From Thermus antranikianii DSM 12462 (GTDB taxonomy: Bacteria; Deinococcota; Deinococci; Deinococcales; Thermaceae): a stretch of 64,000 nucleotides of DNA. This document shows positions 56,960 to 64,000 of the stretch, piece after piece (positions within the stretch are counted from its first letter, which is position 1; each line of letters opens with the position of its first letter). The stretch is from the NCBI RefSeq assembly GCF_000423905.1, contig NZ_AUIW01000001.1, forward strand, positions 124,001-188,000, in the 5' to 3' direction. The notes beneath the pieces are model-generated. The model saw nothing but the letters and a program-made list of their open reading frames with translations, was not told where the DNA came from and made no database searches. A program made the translations under genes and the position numbers.

Positions 56960-58390
56960 CTAGCCCGTGCAGGGCCGAGGTGCCGGCTCCGCCTCGCCTG
57001 CACGTTCGGCTAGCAAAGTAAAGGTACGCTTCCAGTTCCACTTGAAGGTGGTGCACTCCAGCTCCACCTTCCCCTCAGGCATGGCCTCGGGGAAGACCAC
57101 CTTCAAGGGGCACCCCCCCATGCACGCAGGAAGCCAGGTGCAACGGGAGCAGGCGAGCTCTTCGGAGAAGGGGTCCCAGGACATCCAGCGCTGGTAAACG
57201 GGGTTCTCCGCAAGTTGCAGGGGATCGTATTCCAGGAGGTTGCCCACGGCGAACTCGGGCTGCCCCACCGTGTCCCAGCACTTCTGCAGGGTGCCGTCGG
57301 GCTCCACCACGAAGCCCTCCGGATGGGCGGCCACGCACCCTCCAAGCTGAAGGGAGGGGTAGGGAAGGGTGGCCAGGCCTAGGCTTTCCGCAAGGGTGAA
57401 GTACTCCGGCTCAATCCGGGCGAAGTCCTTGCGGGTAAAGCAGAACCCCTTGACCCCGTGGCTGGGCGGGGCGGTGGAGGTTACGGGGGCAAAGTAGACC
57501 CGCAGGTTCTCCTGGTGGGCCAGCCCTTCCTCGGCCAGACGCTTCAAGAGGGCGGGCACGCCCTCGCGGTTCCGGACGTCCACGTTGACCCGGATGTGGA
57601 CGAAGACGGGTTTCCCGAGGAAGAGGCGCAGGTTGGCCAGGATGCGCTCAAAGCTCCCTTCCCCGGTAAGGAGGTGGCGGCGCTGGTCGTGGTAGGGAGC
57701 GTCCCCGTCCAGGGTGATCTGGACCAGGTGAATGCGGTAACGGACCATGTCCGCCACCTTCCCTTCGTCCAGGAGGTAGCCGTTCGTGATGAGGCTCGCG
57801 CTGTACTCCACGCGGTTCCTCTCGGCTACCTCCAAGAACCCCTGGGATAGCCTCTGGACGACATCCCAGGCCAGGGTGGGCTCACCGCCAAACCAGGTGA
57901 CGAAGAACTTGCTGAGGCGGGGGGCTTTTTGAGCGAAGACCTCCAGGAGCTTGGCCTGAACCGCTTCGGTCATGCGGCTCACCCGGTGCCGCTGGAAGCA
58001 GTAGTCGCAGCCGAAGTTGCAGTCTATGGTGGGACAGATCGTTAGGCTCCAGGCCTCCGTGGTGTAGCGCTGCCGCAGGTGGAGGGTCTTAAGGTAGGCC
58101 AGCTCGTCAAAGTTCTCGGGAACGACGAAGCGGCCTTCCACGAGCCCCTGGTCTACAGGGTTCTTGGGGTCCAAGGGCTCCCCCTTGACCAGGGCCGTGT
58201 AGCGCGCCCATCCTTCTGAATCCAAGACGGCCAGGCCACCGGAGAGGGAGTTGAAGGCGAGCTTCTCGCCCGTGAGCAGGGTGTGGAAGTGGTTGAAGCG
58301 GCTCGGCTTATAGGCTGCCCCTCCCCGGGCTGGTGCCTGGGCGGGTTCATGGAGGTTCACCACGAGTAGCTGCAACATCCCGTCTTGCAT
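56960..58390 (-). CDS. Radical SAM/SPASM peptide maturase
   Basis: This 476-residue enzyme has the N-terminal KPSRFNHFHTLLTGEKLAFN region typical of RiPP maturases, then the radical SAM cluster motif CNFGCDYC (Cys 124, 128, 131), WFGGEPTLAWD and VQITLDG. The C-terminal SPASM domain adds cysteines near residues 352, 370, 413-425 (CSRCTWLPACMGGC) and 445 for extra 4Fe-4S clusters. Such enzymes form thioether, C-C or epimerised residues in short peptides. The ATG at 58390 lies 7 bases after AGGGGTG. A TACCTT promoter with tandem GTTAC operators lies upstream, shared with a divergent peptide gene. A 29-codon precursor ORF follows. Confidence 0.88.
   Translation of the reverse strand: MQDGMLQLLVVNLHEPAQAPARGGAAYKPSRFNHFHTLLTGEKLAFNSLSGGLAVLDSEGWARYTALVKGEPLDPKNPVDQGLVEGRFVVPENFDELAYLKTLHLRQRYTTEAWSLTICPTIDCNFGCDYCFQRHRVSRMTEAVQAKLLEVFAQKAPRLSKFFVTWFGGEPTLAWDVVQRLSQGFLEVAERNRVEYSASLITNGYLLDEGKVADMVRYRIHLVQITLDGDAPYHDQRRHLLTGEGSFERILANLRLFLGKPVFVHIRVNVDVRNREGVPALLKRLAEEGLAHQENLRVYFAPVTSTAPPSHGVKGFCFTRKDFARIEPEYFTLAESLGLATLPYPSLQLGGCVAAHPEGFVVEPDGTLQKCWDTVGQPEFAVGNLLEYDPLQLAENPVYQRWMSWDPFSEELACSRCTWLPACMGGCPLKVVFPEAMPEGKVELECTTFKWNWKRTFTLLAERAGEAEPAPRPCTG
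56966..57004 (-). other. Stable hairpin in the last codons of the maturase gene
   Basis: CGTGCAGG/CCTGCACG and CGAGG/CCTCG stack into a 13-bp stem around an 11-base loop, ending 6 bases before the maturase stop codon and 9 bases before the precursor ribosome binding site. It may protect or process the downstream mRNA. Confidence 0.5.
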
Positions 58391-58428
58391 GCCCTTTCAC
58401 CCCTCTCGGCCATCCTCAGGCTGGCCTT

Positions 58429-58523
58429 AAGGTAGCAAGGGGAAGGTAACGCTCGCGTAACTCAGAAGACTCTCATAAAGACCCCAGGGCGTTACGCGGA
58501 GGTTACGTAAGCCTGGGTAGCCT
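58429..58523. promoter_or_regulatory. Divergent promoter with two tandem-repeat operators (copy A)
   Basis: Rightward: GTTAC at 58491-58495 and 58502-58506 (11-bp period), 11 bases, then TAGCCT (58518-58523), 6 bases before the peptide ATG. Leftward: GTTAC on the minus strand at 58461-58457 and 58450-58446, 11 bases, then TACCTT (58434-58429), 39 bases before the maturase start. Neither has a -35 box. The layout is that of activator-dependent promoters of the SARP/OmpR type. Confidence 0.75.
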
Positions 58524-58628
58524 TTAAACATGCAGTTCCTGTGGCTTCTCCTCGCCCTCCTCGGGGGCTCTGGGGTCCTTCCCCAATGCCTCGCCCCCCA
58601 CTGCCCGCCCCCGGGGCCGGGGCTTTAA
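58431..58628. repeat. 198-bp duplicated module, copy A
   Basis: Aligns without gaps to 60809-61006, with about 22 mismatches by hand count. It contains the whole divergent promoter region and the entire rightward peptide gene. Similarity stops at the peptide stop codon and just beyond the leftward -10 box. Confidence 0.85.
58530..58628 (+). CDS. 32-residue leader-type peptide, copy A
   Basis: Sequence reads MQFLWLLLALLGGSG, then VLPQCLAPHCPPPGPGL. The first 11 residues are a hydrophobic leader, followed by Gly-Gly and a Pro-rich tail with Cys20 and Cys25. Leader plus GG could be cut by a signal peptidase or a double-glycine peptidase. A leaderless promoter (TAGCCT, 6 bases before ATG) drives it. 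All tail residues up to Gly29 are identical in copy B, though promoter bases and silent sites vary. It faces the maturase gene. It could be a secreted signal, an effector, or a second maturase substrate. Confidence 0.6.
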   Translation: MQFLWLLLALLGGSGVLPQCLAPHCPPPGPGL

Positions 58629-58648
58629 GTGTCCGTACTAGCCTGCCT

Positions 58649-59790
58649 TCACCGCCACCCCCTTCCCGCCCAGGAGGCGAGGGCGAGGAGGAGCCCTCCG
58701 GCCAGGAGGAAGGGAAGGGGGAGGGCCACCCCCGCCAGGGCCCCGCCTAAGAGGGGGCCTAAGGGGGCCAGGGCTCCGCTCAGGAAGAGAAAGCCTCCCG
58801 CCACCCGGCCCCGAAGCTCCGGGGGGGCCTGGCTCAGGCGCACCGCCCCGGCCACCGCGCCGAAGAGGGCGCCCCCAGCCCCCAGGAGAAAGGTCAAACC
58901 CGCGAGGAGGGGCCAGGGGGGAAGCAGGGCGGTCCCCAGGAGGCCTAGCCCCGCGAGGCCCAGGGCGAGCCTCAGGGTACGGTACCTCCTTCTCCTAACC
59001 GCCCCAGGACCGCCCCTACCAAGAGCCCTCCCAAGGCCCCCCCGAGGCTCTGGACTGCGCCCAGGAGGCCCAGGATCCAGGAGACCTCCCCCAGGCTCCG
59101 CAGAACCACAAAGGGCAGGAGGCCGGCGAAGAAGGCGTAGGCCAGGCCCAGGAGGGCCTCCTGGAGCAGGAGAGGACGGAGGGAGGGGCTTTCCCAAAGG
59201 AAGCGCAAGCCCAAGAGGCTTCCCCCCTCTGGTCTCACCGAGGATCTTGGGGGCAGGGGAAGGGCGCGGTAGAGCCCGGCCGCGAGGAAGAGGAGCCCGC
59301 TTCCCAGGCCGACGGTCCAGGGGCGGCTTCGGGTGAAGAGGAGACCTGCGGCCAGATCGGAAAGGGCGTCGGCAGCGGCATAGAAGGCCCCCAGCTGCCC
59401 CCGGGCCCGAGCCAGGGCCTCCTTGGGGAGGAGGTCGGCGAGGAGGGCCCCGGCGGCCACCATCCGCAGGGCCTCCAGGAAGGCGAAGAGGAAGCCCAAG
59501 AGGTAGAGGGGGAGGGGAGAGGGGGCGCTGAGGAGGGGGAGGAGGGCCAGGGTGAGCCCTCCCTGGCCCAAGGCGGCCAGGAGGAGGAGCCTTCCCCTAG
59601 GCCACCGGTCGGCCAGATGCCCCCCGTAGAGGGCGAAGAGGGGCTCGGCCAGGAGGCGGAAGGCCAGGGCTAGGCTGGCCTCTAGGGGGCTCAAGGCCCC
59701 AAGAGCGGTGAGGGCGGCGTGGGCGAAGTAGAAGAACCCCGCCCCGAAGAGGCGGAAGGCTTCCAGAGCAAGGAGCGGGGCCACAAGCAT
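58649..59790 (-). pseudogene. MFS transporter split by a frameshift
   Basis: The N-terminal half reads from 59790 (MLVAPLLALEAFRLFGAGFFY) through six hydrophobic helices to a stop at 58972 (GRLGEGGTVP). The C-terminal half continues in another frame as RRRRYRTLRLALGLAGLGLL and on to 58649. The two halves join into one normal MFS carrier of about 380 residues if one base is changed around 58990-59003, an A/G-rich stretch. This could be a real mutation or a sequencing error. It follows the propeller gene by 13 bases in the same direction, so it belongs to the copy-B transcript. Confidence 0.75.
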
Positions 59791-59803
59791 TAGAGGACGC
59801 TTG

Positions 59804-60778
59804 TCATGAAGAGAAGCCTGTTACTTCCCAGACGACCCCATTTGTGGGAGAGCAAACTAGCATCTTTTCCCCATCTGGGGTGAAGCGCACGCAAGTCGGA
59901 GAGGGCAAGCCCCTCACAACCGGGGGATCAAATGCATAGCTTCTAGATTCCTGCGGATCTAGGGCAATTATAGTTCCTTGAATTGGTTGTGTGACGTACA
60001 GCAGGTGGTTGTAGGGATGGCCAATGATACCTCCGAGCTCACCCAAATCGTAACCGATCGTGTGCCTTTCTGCTATCTCTAAGGCACTCTGGGGCCTAGA
60101 GTTTTGCTCCTCAAGTGGAAACACCACTACGCGTCCTAGGCTCGAAATCGCCAGAACGAGGGTATCCTCTACATCGGGTAGGAAGGTTGTCCATGAGTTT
60201 TTACTGCACTTACTTGCAAAGGCGCTCCAGTTTTCTGGCCAAGTTTCTGGAGGGGTAAACCCTTCGGTACCCACCGAACGCCGACTCGGGATGTCTATGA
60301 TCACGGGGGTTGGCGTTCCGGTAGTAATCTCGCTGACAAGGCCCCTGACATCTTCCAGAGAGTCAGACCGAGCTGACGAGACTACGAAGATACGATGGCT
60401 TCCTTTCCTACTTCTAACACAAGTGATGCTATAAGGCCTTATCAGGCCAGAGCAAAAGACTGGCATTTGGGAGGCAGGTCCACCATGTGTGATGTCAACC
60501 ACCCTTTCGCCCCAAAACTCTGAAAGAATAATCCTGCCGTCGGGCAACGGGCACATGCTGGAGGGCCCCTGGAGCCCCCAGGCAAAGGGCTTGGCCTCCT
60601 CCATGTCCCCGCCCTTGGTGACGTCCTTCACCTTGCCCGTGGTGCGCTCCACCACCAGGAGCCTGCCGTCCGGGGTCCACTCCATGTGGGTGGGCGCGTG
60701 CAGGTTCCAGGCGAAGGGCCTCACGTGAACCCGCCGCGTCCGGCCGCCGACCTTGACCTCCTGCACTTCCTTGAGCAT
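59804..60778 (-). CDS. Beta-propeller (NHL/SMP-30-like) protein of mixed base composition
   Basis: This 324-residue protein has propeller-like repeats: PTHMEWTPDGRLLVVERTTGKV, GPSSMCPLPDGRIILSEF and SPTCVRFTPDGEKMLVCSPTNGVV, each a strand pair with xPDGxxLV. No signal peptide is seen. I do not know a specific function. The first 80 codons are about 72% G+C (60541-60600), while the rest is near 50% (60061-60120), so most of the gene looks foreign or newly acquired. The start at 60778 follows AAGGGGG by 7 bases; a GTG at 60787 is the alternative. It is driven by the copy-B leftward promoter. Confidence 0.7.
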   Translation of the reverse strand: MLKEVQEVKVGGRTRRVHVRPFAWNLHAPTHMEWTPDGRLLVVERTTGKVKDVTKGGDMEEAKPFAWGLQGPSSMCPLPDGRIILSEFWGERVVDITHGGPASQMPVFCSGLIRPYSITCVRSRKGSHRIFVVSSARSDSLEDVRGLVSEITTGTPTPVIIDIPSRRSVGTEGFTPPETWPENWSAFASKCSKNSWTTFLPDVEDTLVLAISSLGRVVVFPLEEQNSRPQSALEIAERHTIGYDLGELGGIIGHPYNHLLYVTQPIQGTIIALDPQESRSYAFDPPVVRGLPSPTCVRFTPDGEKMLVCSPTNGVVWEVTGFSS

Positions 60779-60806
60779 CTCCTTCACCCCCTTACGGGTT
60801 AGCCTC

Positions 60807-60901
60807 AGGGTAGCAAGAGGAAGGTAACGCCCGCGTAACTCAGAAAGCTCTCATAAAGACTCTAGGGCGTTACGTGGAGGTTACATGGGCCGGGGTAGCC
60901 T
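60807..60901. promoter_or_regulatory. Divergent promoter with two tandem-repeat operators (copy B)
   Basis: Rightward: GTTAC at 60869-60873 and 60880-60884, 11 bases, TAGCCT (60896-60901), 6 bases before GTG. Leftward: GTTAC on the minus strand at 60839-60835 and 60828-60824, 11 bases, TACCCT (60812-60807), 28 bases before the propeller ATG. Spacing equals copy A exactly, including the 29 bases between the inner repeats. Confidence 0.75.
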
Positions 60902-61006
60902 TCAGGCGTGCGGCTCCTCTGGCTTCTCCTCGCCCTCCTCGGGGGCTCTGGGGTCCTTCCCCAGTGCCTCGCCCCCCACTGCCCGCCCCCGGGGCTTGGG
61001 CTCTAA
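60809..61006. repeat. 198-bp duplicated module, copy B
   Basis: Partner of 58431-58628, about 89% identical with no gaps. The operator half-sites are all kept. Confidence 0.85.
60908..61006 (+). CDS. 32-residue leader-type peptide, copy B
   Basis: Begins with GTG and reads MRLLWLLLALLGGSG, then VLPQCLAPHCPPPGLGL. It differs from copy A at Q2R, F3L and P30L plus silent changes. The leader, Gly-Gly, both cysteines and the Pro run are unchanged. It is transcribed toward the convergent regulator gene and ends 63 bases before a shared terminator hairpin. Confidence 0.6.
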   Translation: MRLLWLLLALLGGSGVLPQCLAPHCPPPGLGL

Positions 61007-61069
61007 GCGCCACTTCGGCTTTGCAACATGGGATGCCCAAGCCGGGGCTGTGGGAATACCTTTTGGGGC

Positions 61070-61097
61070 CCCCACCGCGGCCAAAGCTGCGGTGGGG
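61070..61097. terminator. Shared hairpin between peptide B and the TPR-SARP gene
   Basis: CCCCACCGC (61070-61078) and GCGGTGGGG (61089-61097) form a strong stem between the two convergent genes. Confidence 0.7.
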
Positions 61098-61101
61098 TAC
61101 C

Positions 61102-62565
61102 TTAGAGGCCCCACTCCCTCCTGAGCCTTTCCACCCGGGCCTGGGCGATGGGAAGGCGGGGGTCTTGGGAGGGTAGCCTCTCCAGGAGGGCCTCCCAGAC
61201 CCCCAGGTCCTCCCCCAGGCGCTCGGCCAGGAGGAAGAGGCTTTCCACCTCGCCCTGGGCCAAGACCGCCCGCCTCAGGGCCTCTTCCAGCTCCGCCCTC
61301 AGGGCCTCCACCCCCGGGGCCTGGCTCTGGGGGAGGAGGGGGCCCCGGTAGCGGGCAAGGGCCCCGCTCAGGTCTCCTTGACGCAGGGCCCCCCATACTT
61401 CCAAGAAGTCCGCCTGTAGGGCCTGGGCCAGGCGGTAGGGCCGGCTTTTCACGGCAAGCCCCCGTTGCCTCAGGCGGAGCACCTCCATGCGGAGGGCGGG
61501 CCCGTTGGCCTCCCCGTAGAGGGCCAGGGCCAGCTCCTCCCCCCTCCACCCCTCCTTCCGGGCGAGGAGGAGGACGAGGAGCTCCGCCTGGCGCAGGGGG
61601 AGGGGCTTGCCCCCAAGCCTTGGCTCTCCCAGGGCCTGGAAGTGGGCCGAGGGGCTTGCGGCCCAGAGGAGCTCCTGCCCCCTCCGGGAGAGCTCTCCCA
61701 GGAGGGGGTGGGGCCTTCCCAGGAAGAGGAGGCCCCGCATGGCCTCCTCCGCCACCTCCTCCAGGAGGAGGGGCAGGGTCTTGGCCACCCCTTCCTCGTC
61801 CTCCCGGTAGAGCCCTTCGGCCAAGGCGAGGAGGGCCTGGGTGAGGGGCTCCTTGGCCCAGGGCCTCGCCGCCAGGAGGAAGGGGAGGACCTCCTTCCCC
61901 AGGAGGCGCACCCCGGCGGGGGCGAGGTAGGGAAGGGCGGGAAGAGGGGCCTCGCCCAGGGCCTTCCGCAGGTAGGCCCTCCCCGAGGCCTCCTCCCCCT
62001 GGAGGAAGCGCAGGTGGGCCATGAGGAAGCGGGCGTAGAGCCCCGTGCCCCCCTCCAGGGCCAGGAGTTCCACCTGCCGGAGGAGGTCGGGGAGGGGAGG
62101 GTCCTCCTCGGCGAGGAGGGCGAGCCAGGCCCACTCCAGGAGGGCGAAGGGGCCAAAGCCCCGGGCAAGGGCAAGAGCGGCGTAGCCCAGGGCCTCCCTG
62201 AGGCGGCCAAGCCCCCTTAGGGCGCGGGCCAGGGCGAAGGCGAGGCGGGCCTCGGCCTTGGGGTCTCCCTGGAAGCGGTGGAGGGCCTCCTCCAGGGCCA
62301 GGGCCCCCGCCTTTGGAGGGAGGGCCAGGCCCAGGTGGTAGAGGGTGAGGGGGGTCTGGGCCCTTCGGGCGGCCTCCAGGGCCAGGGCGCGGTAGGCCCG
62401 AAGGTTCCCCTTACGGGCCTCTACGAAGCCTAGAAGGGCCAGGCGCTCGGCCTCCGGGAGGCCTTCTTGGGAAGTTTGGAGGAGGGCTTCCGCCTCCCGG
62501 TCCCGCCCTTCCTCCAGGAGGCGGAGGGCGGGGGCCAGGGGGCTTGCCGGGAAATCCAGGGCCAT
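61102..62565 (-). CDS. TPR protein with C-terminal SARP-type (winged helix + BTAD) regulator domain
   Basis: Residues 1-300 are Ala/Leu-rich helical repeats of the TPR kind. Residues 309-380 read FQALGEPRLGGKPLPLRQAELLV and on to a recognition-helix region LRMEVLRLRQRGLAV, the winged-helix pattern of SARP/OmpR activators. Residues 384-485 form a BTAD-like helical bundle (FLEVWGALRQGDLSGALARYRGPLL). SARP proteins bind direct repeats of 11-bp period just upstream of the -10, which is what the island promoters show. The TPR part could sense a peptide, as in RRNPP regulators. A TAAAAT box lies 6 bases before the ATG (leaderless). Confidence 0.78.
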   Translation of the reverse strand: MALDFPASPLAPALRLLEEGRDREAEALLQTSQEGLPEAERLALLGFVEARKGNLRAYRALALEAARRAQTPLTLYHLGLALPPKAGALALEEALHRFQGDPKAEARLAFALARALRGLGRLREALGYAALALARGFGPFALLEWAWLALLAEEDPPLPDLLRQVELLALEGGTGLYARFLMAHLRFLQGEEASGRAYLRKALGEAPLPALPYLAPAGVRLLGKEVLPFLLAARPWAKEPLTQALLALAEGLYREDEEGVAKTLPLLLEEVAEEAMRGLLFLGRPHPLLGELSRRGQELLWAASPSAHFQALGEPRLGGKPLPLRQAELLVLLLARKEGWRGEELALALYGEANGPALRMEVLRLRQRGLAVKSRPYRLAQALQADFLEVWGALRQGDLSGALARYRGPLLPQSQAPGVEALRAELEEALRRAVLAQGEVESLFLLAERLGEDLGVWEALLERLPSQDPRLPIAQARVERLRREWGL

Positions 62566-62635
62566 GGAGCCATTTTAGACGTGTGAGGGCCTGAGCTTCC
62601 GCCCCTGCGGCTCTGACCCTCGAGGTCCGCTGACG

Positions 62636-62660
62636 ACACCTACCATATAAGGTGTACAGT
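62636..62660 (+). promoter_or_regulatory. vapBC promoter and autorepressor site
   Basis: ACACCT (62636-62641) and AGGTGT (62650-62655) form an inverted repeat around 8 bases, running into the -10 box TACAGT (62655-62660), which lies 6 bases before the vapB ATG. The position suits autorepression by VapB. Confidence 0.55.
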
Positions 62661-62666
62661 GAAGAC

Positions 62667-62891
62667 ATGGAGAAGACGACCCTCTACCTCCCCCCTGAGC
62701 TTCACCGCGCCCTAAAGGAGGCCGCGCGGCGGGAGGGCAAAAGCCAGGCAGAGCTCATCCGGGAGGCCTTGGCCGCTTACCTTACCCAGCGCCAAAGACC
62801 CGCCTTTCGTTCCCTAGGCGTGGGCGAGGACGAGGAGCTCTCCGGGCGCGCCTCCGAGGGGTGGCTGGAAAGGGTCTGGTCCGAGCGATGA
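62667..62891 (+). CDS. vapB: Antitoxin VapB, ribbon-helix-helix type
   Basis: This 74-residue protein has an N-terminal ribbon-helix-helix fold: EKTTLYLPPELHRALKEAARREGKSQAELIREAL, binding DNA as a dimer. The C-terminal part (SLGVGEDEELSGRASEGWLERVW) is the toxin-binding tail. The ATG at 62667 lies 6 bases after TACAGT, so the in-frame GTG at 62652 is rejected. The stop overlaps the vapC start (ATGA). Confidence 0.88.
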   Translation: MEKTTLYLPPELHRALKEAARREGKSQAELIREALAAYLTQRQRPAFRSLGVGEDEELSGRASEGWLERVWSER

Positions 62892-63283
62892 TCACTCTGG
62901 ACACCTCCGCCCTCTTCGCCCTCCTGAACCGGAAGGACCCGGACCACGGCCGCGTTAAGGCGCTCCTTCTTTCTGATCCAGGTCCCTACCTGGTGCCCAT
63001 GGGCATCCTCGCCGAGATCGCCTACCTCGCGGAAAGGCGCCTGGGCCTTGGGGCCCTCGAGGCCTTCCTCCAAGACCTCGAGGCCGGGGCTTTCTCCCTG
63101 GAATGCGGGGAAGAAGACCTGCCCCGGGTCAGGGCGCTCGTGGCCCGGTACCGGGACCTGCCCTTGGGCTTTGCCGACGCCGCGGTCGTCGCCGTAGCCG
63201 AGCGGAACGGGGGCCTGGTCCTAAGCTTGGACCGGCACCTTCACGTGGTGGCGCAGGAGGGGACCATCCGGGTACTCCCCTAA
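62888..63283 (+). CDS. vapC: Toxin VapC, PIN-domain ribonuclease
   Basis: This 131-residue PIN nuclease has the acidic residues of the active site: Asp5 in [12 protein letters not shown], Glu in [10 protein letters not shown] (about residue 42), Asp in [12 protein letters not shown] (about 97) and a late Asp in LSLDRHLHV. It cleaves RNA when freed from VapB. The last 4 bases overlap the convergent tpiA. Confidence 0.9.
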   Translation: MITLDTSALFALLNRKDPDHGRVKALLLSDPGPYLVPMGILAEIAYLAERRLGLGALEAFLQDLEAGAFSLECGEEDLPRVRALVARYRDLPLGFADAAVVAVAERNGGLVLSLDRHLHVVAQEGTIRVLP

Positions 63284-64000
63284 CCCGCGATCCGGAGGAG
63301 GGCGAGGAAGCTTTCAAGCTCCAGGCTCGCCCCGCCCACGAGCCCCCCGTCCACGTTGGGCATGGAGAGGAGGTCGGCGAAGTTCTTGGGGTTCACGCTC
63401 CCCCCATAGAGGATGCGCACCCGCTGGGCAAACCCCGGGCCGTACCGCTCCGCCAGGGCCTGCCGGATGGCCTGGTGCATGGCCTCGGCGTCCTGTGGCG
63501 TGGCGTTCCGTCCGGTGCCGATGGCCCAGACCGGCTCGTAGGCGATCACCAAAGCCTCAGGACCCGGAGGGTTGAGGCCCTCGAGGCTTCCCCTTAGCTG
63601 GGCCAGGGTATAGGGCACCGCCTCTCCCCTTTCCCTCACCTCCAAAGGTTCCCCCACGCAAAGGATGGGGGTAATCCCCTCCTCCAAAAGCCTTTTCGCC
63701 TTCTCCGCCACCAGGGCATCCGTCTCGTGGTGGTAGCGCCGCCTCTCCGAGTGCCCCACGATGGTATAGCGGCACCCCAGATCGGAAAGCATCCGGGCAG
63801 AAACCTCCCCCGTAAAGGCGCCTTCCCGGTGAGGGGAGACATCCTGGGCCCCGTAGGCCACCTGGGTACCGGAAAGCACCTCCCTGGCCACGGGAAGCAT
63901 GGGAAAAGCAGGCAGCACCGCCACCTCGGACTCTAAAGGAGGCAGAAGCCTCTTGAGCTCGGTAAACCAAACCCGGGCCTCCGAGGGCACTTTGTGCATC
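63280..64000 (-). CDS. tpiA: Triosephosphate isomerase, missing its N-terminus at the window edge
   Basis: This glycolytic enzyme interconverts DHAP and GAP. The catalytic His lies in [14 protein letters not shown] and the catalytic Glu in [12 protein letters not shown]. The phosphate site is [11 protein letters not shown] and [12 protein letters not shown]. The window begins at the family's internal MHKVPSEA; the usual first ten residues with the Asn/Lys of GNWKM lie beyond position 64,000. Confidence 0.95.
   Translation of the reverse strand, partial: MHKVPSEARVWFTELKRLLPPLESEVAVLPAFPMLPVAREVLSGTQVAYGAQDVSPHREGAFTGEVSARMLSDLGCRYTIVGHSERRRYHHETDALVAEKAKRLLEEGITPILCVGEPLEVRERGEAVPYTLAQLRGSLEGLNPPGPEALVIAYEPVWAIGTGRNATPQDAEAMHQAIRQALAERYGPGFAQRVRILYGGSVNPKNFADLLSMPNVDGGLVGGASLELESFLALLRIAG

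Noticed and set aside
58530-58628. Lipoprotein signal in peptide A
   Set aside because: Residues before Cys20 are VLPQ, which does not fit the L-x-[GAS]-C lipobox.
60902-62134. 410-codon leftward ORF crossing peptide B and the TPR-SARP gene
   Set aside because: Almost pure Gly/Pro/Arg, an out-of-frame reading of the regulator gene.

Overview
The window comes from a bacterium of the genus Thermus or a very close relative. Its coding DNA is about 70% G+C with strongly biased codons, and gene after gene has the length and motifs of the Thermus version: a 575-residue PolX with a PHP domain, a 408-residue M29 aminopeptidase, a family-5 uracil-DNA glycosylase and a 530-residue aldehyde dehydrogenase with a long tail. 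Many genes have a TAnnnT -10 box 5-9 bases before the start codon and no ribosome binding site, which is the Thermus leaderless-mRNA pattern.

Positions 1-12,500 hold the end of a surface protein, DNA repair enzymes (UDG, PolX), pyruvate:ferredoxin oxidoreductase with a dihydroorotate-dehydrogenase-like partner, an M29 aminopeptidase, an O-acetylhomoserine sulfhydrylase and a CPA2 antiporter. Positions 12,690-15,200 are a three-gene SsuA/THI5-type ABC importer whose start codon lies inside a palindrome. Positions 15,200-27,500 hold uspA-hslO, cysS, a fatty-acid oxidation operon (fadB-fadA-fadE) and degV-mfd. Positions 27,500-34,800 hold pcp, envelope glycosyltransferases, an MFS carrier, a polysaccharide deacetylase and an MnmD-like methyltransferase. 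Positions 34,800-45,900 hold gatC-serS, an N-acylamino acid racemase with a GNAT gene, an amidohydrolase, a ClC channel, aroH, an aldehyde dehydrogenase, coaD-rsmD and a Na/Pi-type transporter. A tRNA-Pro gene and a SAM-I riboswitch follow. The riboswitch controls a metY remnant with an internal deletion, and then metX. Next come mnmE-hemL, a DCC protein, a 2-oxoacid dehydrogenase E1 pair and a glutamine aminotransferase.

The accessory island at 54,300-62,600 is the most unusual part. A radical SAM/SPASM peptide maturase is followed 19 bases later by a 29-codon cysteine-containing ORF with an excellent ribosome binding site, a good RiPP-precursor candidate, and then by two paralogous permeases and an ABC ATPase. 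Divergent from the maturase is a 32-codon peptide gene with a hydrophobic leader, a Gly-Gly and a two-cysteine tail. The control region and peptide gene are duplicated 2.4 kb away (198 bp, no gaps, about 89% identical), where they face a beta-propeller gene. All four promoters share one layout: GTTAC-N6-GTTAC, 11 bases, then TAnCnT. Eleven-base direct repeats just upstream of the -10 box are how SARP-type activators act, and a TPR protein with a C-terminal SARP/BTAD domain is encoded next to the second copy. I infer a peptide-producing and perhaps peptide-sensing regulon; I know of no description of it. A VapBC toxin-antitoxin pair and the 3' part of tpiA end the window.
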